A DNA stretch of 64,000 bases from positions 186,001-250,000 of the forward strand of contig JALGPY010000034.1 in NCBI GenBank assembly GCA_023055425.1, given 5' to 3'. Origin of the DNA: Linanthus parryae. Lineage: Eukaryota > Streptophyta > Magnoliopsida > Ericales > Polemoniaceae. Each line of letters begins with the position of its first letter. Positions within the stretch are counted from its first letter, which is position 1. The position numbers and the translations under genes are program-made. Shown one piece after another: positions 56,212 through 64,000 of the stretch. A model generated the notes under the pieces. That model worked only from the letters and a program-made list of their open reading frames with translations. It was not told the origin of the DNA and ran no database searches.

Positions 56212-57944
56212 TTGGTATCAGAGCCTTAGGCTTGTTTTTCGTGCCTAGTTATGCGTTCCCGAATCAGATAAAAAATTTGAGTTTTTGAAATTTCATAATC
56301 TGTTAGTGAAACCTACATGGTTAGATAGGGTTTTTCACAAGGATTCCAGAAATATAAATTTTGTAATTTTTGGACGAACAGAGATATAGTTATGAATTTT
56401 CTAAGATTCGAAACAGTATAAATCTGGACTGTTTAATCTGAGCAGTAAAAAGATTTTTTCAAAACATGTTAAAATTGGGTTTTGAACACATAATCTTGAT
56501 CTACGTGAAACGACGATTCCAACGATGTAAAGATCGCCGGAAAAGGAGGCCGGGAAGGCGGCGCGTGGGCTTCACGCGCCACCGACGCCGCCTCCACGCG
56601 CGGCCACGCGCGGCCACGCGCCGCACGCGCCAAAGGGCGGCGGCGGACTTGCTGACGTGGCTAGGGCTGACGGGGCATGGTGACGTGGCGGTGCCACGTC
56701 AGCACTTGGCTGACGTGGCGATGACGTGGCAGCCACGTGGGCTGCTGATGTGGCATGGTGACGTGGAGGGCGACGTGGCAGCTGACGTCAGCACGTGGCT
56801 GACGTGGCATGCCACGTGGCATGCTGACGTGGCACTCGGGCCGCGTCAGCGCGTGACGGAGGCGGACTCGCCCACGCGCGGCGGCGCGTGTGGGCGCGTG
56901 AGCCCTCCTCCGGCCACTATTTTTCACCAAATTTTTTTCTATATGCTCAGAATTAAATTTCCTATTTTCTGGGATTTTTTCATAATTTTTGGAAAAACAG
57001 AAAATTTTATTATTTTCCAGATTAATTAATTAGTGTTTAGCACACTTCCCGAGGCAATTAGACGTCCTTAAACACACTGTTTTGAGCCCAAATTTTTTCT
57101 GGAGACTTAGGACATTTTTCCCTACCTTATGAGATAGGAGGTGAGATCCTAGGTAGTTGGGAGCGATTTTCGATCTTATTAGTTGATTGATTTATTGCTT
57201 ATTAATTTCCAGTAATTATTTTTTAATTCTGGAAATTTCCAGAAAATTCCAGTATGTTTATTTTATTATTATACATGCTGTTGTGGGTTGAATGGATGTG
57301 TTTGATGCATGGATGTGGCTTAGATGGTTTTATATTTGGTTTTGGTTTTGAATATGTAATCAATTAAAATACGGCCTGCGTGTCGTGCCTCTCTACATAC
57401 TCTATTGTCTTCTCTTCTCATCTAAATCGCCTATTAGAGGTTACTTCTTAGAAATAAGATATTTAGTGAATATTGAAGAATAGAAGCTTCAAGAGAGGTG
57501 GCCAAACCAAAAGCTATGGCGCGAGGTGCATGGAGCAAAGAGACGAACAGGGAAGCTTCAAGGAGCACTCGAGATGAGGCGAGATCCATGAGGCGAGAAG
57601 TTCAAGACTTGCTCAAGACGTACTCTCAATAGTGGGAGTGCACCTTAGGGGCCACATCCATTGCATATCTATTTATGCTTATGCTTGTTTTATGTTATAA
57701 CTGCGTGTGATTGGATATAACTGTATAACCTCGCATGCTAAAGAACTAAAACGAAAGAGCTCACATTAAGAGAGGATTAAAATTAATAGGGAATCGTAAG
57801 TGACGATATTTGATTCCTAGAATTGCTGCTAGGTTTTGGTGGAGTCCTTATGAAGAACTATGAAGTTTTAATCTTATCCAAATGTTTGTAGGAGCTAAAA
57901 CAAATGCTAGTAATTAATTTCCACTTTGTCTCATATTTACAGTC
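56212..57944 (+). other. Copia 5' leader with ACGT-core array
   Basis: 1.7 kb between LTR and gag, long for a copia leader. It starts with the tRNA-Met primer-binding site (56214-56226). At 56560-56900 is a GC-rich island with CACGCGCGGC repeats followed by about 13 ACGT cores in 56652-56832, mostly gacgtggc or gccacgt. Motifs on both strands could pair into strong RNA hairpins. A polypyrimidine-AG (tatttacag) ends three bases before the gag ATG. The open frame at 56466-57029 follows the GC composition and is not called. Confidence 0.7.
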
Positions 57945-58865
57945 ATGTCGAAATCATCTAGTCTCATTGCCGATTCTGCTAAAGCTGTTAAGCTTAATGG
58001 GGACAACTACGATATGTGGAGCCGTCGTGCTATGTACTACATGCTAGACATAGATTTGTCCGACCATCTCCAGACAGAAAAGGTCGAACCCGTGATGAAT
58101 GAGGCCCGACCGCTTGTGGAACATGAGCGGGACCTAGCTGCTTTTCATAAGTGGGAAGCGGCGGATAGGAAGGCATGTTACAATCTTCTATGTATGATGG
58201 AATATGACCTCATCAGGGAGTTCGAGAGTTGTGTCACTGCGAAGGAGATGTGGGAATCGATCAAAAGCAAGTATGGATCCACTTCTCTCACCAGGCTGAG
58301 GGTCTTGAGGATGAAGTTCGATTCTTATCATAAGAAGCCTGAACACTCAATGACTCAGCATATGAGGGCTATGGCCTTCATGATCAGAGAGCTCATAGCA
58401 GCTGGACGGAACTTATCCGATGAAGAGCAAGTACAAGCGGTACTGCGTTCTCTGCCCCGCACATGGGATCACATGAAACAGAACATGACCCACAACGCGG
58501 ATGTCAAAACGTTTGAGGATGTCAAACGTCATCTCTTGTTGGAAAGTGAGCGAATTGAGGTCGCCAAGTCCAACGTTGAGGTGTTATTGGCAGAGCACCC
58601 TCTTCCTAAGTCGCAAAAGGCGCATGGGAACTGGAGGAAGGCGGATAAGGGCGTCAAGGGAAAGGGGAAGCCCGTGGGAGGCCCCAATCCCAAGATCAAG
58701 AAAGGAGCTGGTGGCAAGAAGAGCCGAAGAGCTAGAAACTTGGCAAGGATCTTGTGTTTCAACTGCCAAAAGAAGGGTCACTTTGCTCGTGATTGTACCG
58801 AGCCAAAGGTATGCCATAATCCAAACTATGACTGTTATGTTATAAGTCAAGTTTTTCATTTCTGA
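57945..58865 (+). pseudogene. Copia gag, prematurely ended
   Basis: 306 codons from the ATG at 57945. UBN2-type capsid region (KLNGDNYDMWSRRAMYYML at residues about 15-33, then WESIKSKYG, LRSLPRTWDHM) and a CCHC knuckle (CFNCQKKGHFARDC, about residues 272-285). The frame then ends at 58865. The expected protease continuation appears in another frame at about 58866-58917 (WVLDSGAEGHLSM then a stop), so a frameshift separates gag from protease. The capsid and knuckle parts look intact. Confidence 0.85.
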
Positions 58866-59135
58866 TTCCGCTAATGAGTGGGTATTGGACTCAGGTGCAG
58901 AAGGACACCTAAGCATGTGATTGAGGCGCGTGCACGGATTATTGGCAATGACAGGCAGTAGAAGGATGCACGTGAAGATGAAGTTTGGAGCTCATCCTCA
59001 TGACGTCTCATACGCTCATAGTGCACGCAAGAACTTGTTTTTTCAGTATTCTAGACTTTTGGATTTGGTTTAAGACTTGCTTTTGAGGGTAGAGTTGCCA
59101 AACTGTTTTGTGGCAATTCATCTTTTGGCACTGCT
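58866..59135 (+). pseudogene. Copia protease remnant
   Basis: The aspartic protease motif LDSGA is recognisable near 58888-58905, followed by stops; the 200 bp after it are too degraded to follow in one frame. It links gag to the integrase frame at 59136. Confidence 0.6.
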
Positions 59136-61421
59136 TTGATATCTCGTGGTTTATTTTATCTAGACATTATTGGTTCTAGCTTTGGTGATGTTTATGATTC
59201 TTGTTCATTCATTACGTCTTCTAGTGATGTTGATTCCACTAGATGGCATGCTAGATTGGGACATATAGGACAGGACAGGATGAACAGGCTGGCCAAGGCA
59301 GGCCTACTTGGAAATATGTCCAAGATATCTTTACCTGTATGTGAGTGTTGCCTTGCAGGGAAAGCCAAACGCAAACCGTTCGGTAAAGCAGTAAGGGCTA
59401 CTGAGCCTTTACAACTTATTCATTCTGATGTATGCGGTCCATTAAACGTTAGAGCTAGACATGGTGCTCGCTATTTCATCACATTTATAGATGATCACAC
59501 TCGCTTCGGTTATGTGTACTTGATGACACATAAATCTGAGGCACTAGGGTGCTTCAGAAAGTTCCTACAAGAGGTAGAGAACCAACTGGACAAAAGAGTT
59601 AAGGCTCTTAGGACAGACCGAGGACGTGAGTATCTATCCGAGCAATTCAAGGAGCTCTGTGAGGAAAAAGGAATAGTGAGGCAGTTGACTATTCCCTTCA
59701 CACCGCAGCAAAATGGTGTAGCGGAAAGAAGGAATAGAACACTGTTAGAGATGGTTCGTAGTATGATGGCAAATGCGAATCTGCCAATCTCCTTTTGGGG
59801 AGATGCATTGATGACTGCCACATACATACTGAACCGTGTGCCCACCAAGTCTGTAGCCACAACCCCTTACGAGATGTGGACCAAAAGGCAACCCGAATTG
59901 GGTCACCTTAGGCCATGGGGGTCGGCTGCCTATGTACGTAACGTCTCCCATGTCCATGGGAAATTGGGTGCTAGAGGAAAGAAGTGCATCTTCATACGAT
60001 ACTCTGAGCACTCTAAGGGTTACGTGTTCATAGCGCAACAGCCGGATGGCAGTCTAACAGAAATGGAGTCGCGAGATGTTGAATTTCTCGAAGGAGATTT
60101 TCCTAGTCAGGGAGAAGCTCGTGGAGATGGCATTCTCTACGAGCAAGAGGAATCACTAGATGACACTCAATTCACCACTACTCAAGAGGAATTTGTTCCT
60201 ATGGACCTTGAGAACAGTGGGAGCGTCTTGCCTAGTGAGCAGCCCATCACATATGGTGATGATGCTGAAGAAGAAGCACCCTCTTTGCGTAGGAGCGCTC
60301 GTGGGAGCGTACCCCGTCGACGATTTGACATCGAAGGGGAGGCCATGGTGGTCACCACGCAAGAAGATGATGAACCTAGGACATTGTCCGAGGCTCTATC
60401 ATCACCTGACAAGAAAGAATGGGAAATTGCTTTACAAGAAGAACTAGAGTCAATGAAAACCAATCATGTTTGGGATCTAGTTGACTTGCCTCCTGGACGT
60501 AAGGCCATTGGAAACGAATGGGTTTTCAAGGTCAAGAGGAAGGCAGACGGAAGCGTGGAAAGGCATAAGGCCCGACTAGTGGCGAAAGGCTACACCCAAC
60601 AGCAGGGTGTAGATTATGAGGAGACATTCTCGCCGGTGGTGAGGATAGCCTCTATTCGCCTCATACTAGCAATAGTAGCAAGTATGGACTTAGAGCTACA
60701 TCAGATGGATGTTAAGACTGCGTTTCTCAATGGAGAATTGAACGAGGAGATCTATATGGCTCAGCCGCAAGGCTTAGAGAAGAAAGGTCAAGAGCACCAA
60801 GTGTGCAAACTGATTAAGTCCATATATGGGCTTAATCAGTCCTCAAGACAGTGGTATATGAAGTTCCATCAGGACATTGTAGCATATGGCTTTGCAATGG
60901 TAGATGAAGACCACTGTGTGTATGTCAAAAGCTCAGGAAATAAGTTCATGATTTTGTCTCTATATGTGGATGACATACTATTGGCAAGCAATGATATAGG
61001 AATGCTCAAGACCACCAAAGGGTGGTTGTCCTCTCGCTTTTCGATGAAGGATATAGGTGAGGCAAGCTACATCCTTGGGATTAAGATCCTGAGAGATCGT
61101 TCCCAACGACTTCTAGGATTGTCGCAAGAGGCGTACATCCAGAAAATACTGGAAAGGTTTAGAATGTGCGATGCCAAACCACTTGACACTCCCATTGCGC
61201 ATGGCAAGAAACTCAGTCTAGAAATGTGTCTCAAGAACCAACACGAGAAAGATCGAATGGCCAAAGCACCCTATGCGCATGCAATCGATTTAGTTAGCAG
61301 ATATCATTCCAACCCAGGTATTGGGTATTGGAAGACTATGAAGAAATACTCCGATACCTCAAAGGATTACATACTATGTCTATCGAAGATAGTGCTTCGA
61401 CTAGCCAGCCATGCATGCTGA
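59136..61421 (+). pseudogene. Copia integrase and reverse transcriptase, truncated RNase H
   Basis: 761 open codons. In order: a GAG-pre-integrase zinc region (RWHARLGH, then CECCLAGK), the integrase core (HSDVCGPL, TDRGREYLS, QNGVAERRNRT with the catalytic Glu), an acidic linker, RT_copia (WVFKVKRKADG, QMDVKTAFLNGEL, catalytic YVDDILLAS about residues 609-617) and the start of RNase H. After APYAHAI a conserved block of roughly a dozen or more residues is missing, and the frame ends at 61421. Further RNase H pieces are visible out of frame to about 61808 (DLDAHKSTSGK, KYHFIREVVAKGD, DPVTKPLS). The integrase and RT parts show no stop. Confidence 0.9.
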
Positions 61422-63047
61422 CTAGGGTAGGGGACCTAGATGCACATAAATCCACCTCAGGAAAAAGTCCATGCTAGATGAAATCGCATGGAACAGCAGC
61501 ATAAGTGTTGCATAATAGTGATAGGCCGCCTGTTCTGTCACCGGACAGAAGTGTGTTTAGAGAAGGAGGTTTCCGGTAAGCTTATGAGCTATCCATGAAC
61601 CTGTGAGTTGCCCCAGCATATGGCTACGCACCACAGTAAAGCCAAACACATAGAGAGAAAAGTATCACTTCATTAGGGAAGTGGTAGCCAAAGGAGATGT
61701 TTCTTTAGAGCACATTCCTACGAGTCAGATGTTAGCTGATCCCGTGACCAAACCTTTATCAAGGCATGTATTCACTGGTCATGCTAGGAATATGGGCTTA
61801 AGTAAGTGATGAGGTATCACTAGAGATTTCAGACTGATAATATGGTTTAGACATTGATTGATGGATTTTAATTGGATTTGTTTAATTATGCTACATGTTG
61901 TTTCGATACATGTATGATACGTTTACATATCCTGTACTAGCATAGAACATGTCGCGCGGACACTAGGTTGACTCTCTCACACGAGCAACCGCCTTTACAA
62001 TATCCTGGATTGTCTAGGTGAGTAGAAGATGAGACAGAATCCCGACAAGCGCTAGAAGCCTATGATATAATGACTCCTGTCATATGAGGCGCATGGCCTA
62101 TGACAAGAGCTGGACATCAATCAATAGTGCAAGACCCTGTCAGACGGATTTATTTGTCGCATTGGAATAAGTTCCAAGGTGAGATTGGATTATGGCCATT
62201 CGAGCATGGTTACTACCCCGAACCATGTATAGTCTGCGTAGAGAAAGCCAGATGAGAGAACTGATTTCGATTGCATATGTGCAACACTCAGTACTCGGGT
62301 TAATAGTCATATGGACTGTTGGACTTACATCTGTATAGTGGTCCCTATGGGATAGGACATGTGCTCTGATAGAGTCCAAACACTATGGCGCACATCTGAT
62401 GAGATAACGCGTGCTTATGAGTGACATGAGGTGGCGAGTAGAACTAGTCCCTGAGTTTCCTCGCCGTGTGAGCCTCGTCGATCATATAAAGATGATTGAC
62501 ACTGTATACCCTTAGTACTTTCATCCATGTCGGGGAGAGACGGTTCGGTGGTGCTACTTTAGCGTGACACCTCACGGCTATGAATGATTCGGCCTACCAG
62601 GACATTGCTAGGAAAGCAGCTGACTCCGAATCAAAACGACAATGGATAGAAAGGAAGATTCTAATTGCATCGCTCTTTATCATGTTCATTGGGCCCACCT
62701 ACAAGATCTTATGGGATCATGCAGGATATGAATATAATAAAGGAGATATAGACTCATTGACGCACGACCTTCGGGACAAGGTAGGTGCTCATGGTCTATG
62801 AGATGGCAATAGACAGAATCTGGGGAATACGAGAGATATATATATGTATTGCATTATTTCTTAAAGGGTTGAGAAACGCCTGCTGCTAGCTCGTCTCGTA
62901 TGAGTTTAGAGTATGGATCTCCCGAAATGCAGGTTCTCTCACAGTCACACACCAAGGCCACATAACACTTTGGCAGATGATAATAGTTGGAGATTGAGGG
63001 AGACTAGAACTACTGTATTTGTGCAACCCCACTGTGCGAGTGGGAGA
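61422..63047 (+). other. Copia 3' region
   Basis: RNase H debris to about 61808, then 1.2 kb of non-pol sequence before the 3' LTR, with a purine-rich gagtgggaga (63038-63047) as polypurine tract. One small frame (62580-62801) is listed separately. Confidence 0.6.
62580..62801 (+). CDS. Hypothetical 73-residue ORF with a hydrophobic segment
   Basis: A short frame starting ATG AAT GAT, charged at its N terminus and with one hydrophobic stretch (ILIASLFIMFIGPTYKIL, about residues 28-45) that could span a membrane. It sits between pol and the 3' LTR. I do not recognise it, and chance is a real possibility at this length. Confidence 0.2.
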   Translation: MNDSAYQDIARKAADSESKRQWIERKILIASLFIMFIGPTYKILWDHAGYEYNKGDIDSLTHDLRDKVGAHGL

Positions 63048-63493
63048 TGTTAGCATTATGTGCGCCCATGTGGGGTGCACAGTGCAATTAACCTAAACTT
63101 ATGGGTTTAGGTGAGACAAGCTCAAACCTTATGGGGTTAGTAGCAAGGACAAACCCTAGGGGGTTATGTTGCAATAGGCTATAAGTCTGTCTATATAAGG
63201 AGACAGCCTCCTATTATTTTATATACACTACTGTAGAGATCATGTGCTGATCATAATACAGTAAACCCTAGACTCTCTCTTCAACTAGCCTCCATTGCGT
63301 GGAACTTGGTGTGGATCAGAGCTCTCGTCCTAGTGATTCGAGCCAGATTGTGGGAGCAAGAAGAGCACGTGAAAGCAAGCACCCTACGATCATCCGTTGC
63401 GCTTAGGAGCTAAGGAAGACAAGGTAAACACATGAATATTCCGCTTTAGTTCATGTTGTAGATCTGAATATGTTAGATCAAGTACGTCCTTCA
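63048..63493 (+). repeat. Copia 3' LTR
   Basis: 446 bp, identical in length to the 5' LTR with two G/A differences seen by eye. Confidence 0.95.
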
Positions 63494-63498
63494 AGTAC

Positions 63499-64000
63499 TT
63501 ATTATCTTGAAATTCTATATTATGTGGTATTGCGATATAGATAAGTATTTACAATAAATTTTGGAATGGAACTGTAATAGCTGAGATAGTTTCATGAGTA
63601 AAGAAGAGCTCTATGCAATCTCAAAGAGGGAAACCAATTAGTTTGAAAGCCTTTCAAGCTAAACCGGTGTTTCTCACATAATACTCAACGGACAATGTTT
63701 TCTTCCTCTTGATATCTATGGAGTCTGGACTCTGGACAGATGATTTTCTTTTTTTTTTTTTTTCTTTCTGAAGTGGCTGAAAGATAAAAGAGAATTGAAA
63801 ATTTCAGATTATACAGAAGAAATGAAAGATAGAAAAAGAGAAGGACACATCACAATTTCTTTTATATAAAGTATATGCCAATTTTTTTGGGAAAGACCAA
63901 CCCGATATCAGATAATCATCAACTGAGTTGTAACAAATCTATAGAAACTTGGATCCCACATTGAGATTTGGATTACCAACAGTTAATAATTTAGGTAGAG
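63499..64000. other. Continuation of the F-box 3' flank
   Basis: No gene seen. The first 200 bp resemble about 700-830 of the window (a phrase like agttagtttgag...cctttcaagc), so they continue the flank interrupted by the copia insertion. A T run lies at 63750-63766. Confidence 0.45.

Larger units (their letters stand above)
55766..63493 (+). mobile_element. Young Ty1/copia retrotransposon with damaged ORFs
   Basis: 7728 bp with 446-bp LTRs (55766-56211 and 63048-63493) and the target duplication agtac (55761-55765 and 63494-63498). The LTRs differ at two sites by eye, both G in the left and A in the right LTR. Primer-binding site TGGTATCAGAGCC at 56214-56226. Gag and pol each carry lesions, protease is broken and RNase H has deletions. 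Very young LTRs with old-looking coding damage suggest a defective copy mobilised by proteins from elsewhere. The lineage within copia was not determined. Confidence 0.95.

Noticed and set aside
56466..57029. 187-codon frame in the copia leader
   Set aside because: Open because of GC-rich repeats; Arg/Ala/Pro/Thr-rich, lies upstream of gag, and has no domain.

Overview
The window is eukaryotic, plant nuclear DNA, most likely from a eudicot. Evidence: intact and broken F-box genes of the plant F-box-associated type, plant L1-type LINEs with a DUF4283-like ORF1 and a C-terminal RNase H, plant Ty3/gypsy elements of the Athila and Tat types, Ty1/copia elements primed by initiator tRNA-Met, a Stowaway-like MITE, and AT-rich intergenic DNA. 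The species cannot be named from this sequence. All similarity and difference counts below were made by eye.

Host genes. Only one family is visible: a tandem F-box cluster of at least three copies. Copy 1 lies upstream of the window; only its 3' flank (about 1-880) is seen. Copy 2 (12526-13686) is intact. Copy 3 (53872-55013) is frameshifted. The three 3' flanks are recognisably homologous, so the unit duplicated together with its flanks and was later pushed apart by transposons.

Layout. 2167-4146: small non-autonomous LTR element with three tandem primer-binding sites. 4463-4718: MITE. 6139-12406: full-length LINE with both ORFs open and a 15-bp target duplication, inserted between a promoter-like cluster and the ATG of F-box copy 2. 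15188-16235: a segment duplicated again at 45696-46750. 16236-43785: Tat-type gypsy element (about 15 kb without its guest) inserted into a LINE. 18141-30678: Athila-type element on the minus strand, nested in the Tat gag with 5-bp duplications. 43786-45158: reversed copia remnant. 45104-45917: a 270-bp triplication. 46390-52151: decayed second LINE. 52440-53569: 1.1-kb non-coding retroposon with LINE-like ends and a 17-bp target duplication. 55766-63493: young copia element with damaged coding regions.

The most interesting object is in the 3' part of the Tat element. Antisense to it lies a five-exon gene (42592 down to 38296) whose four GT-AG introns rejoin one 1326-codon frame with a plant-mobile-domain-like region and a C-terminal coiled coil. 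The same element's pol carries two RNase H domains, the first lacking its leading catalytic Asp, and two successive integrase zinc-binding modules, the first apparently degenerate. Other signals are a dense array of ACGT cores in the copia leader, an in-frame amber codon between Athila gag and pol, three copies of a polypurine-tract-like motif in the Athila 3' region, and a stop/start overlap (ATGTTRA) shared by both LINE families.
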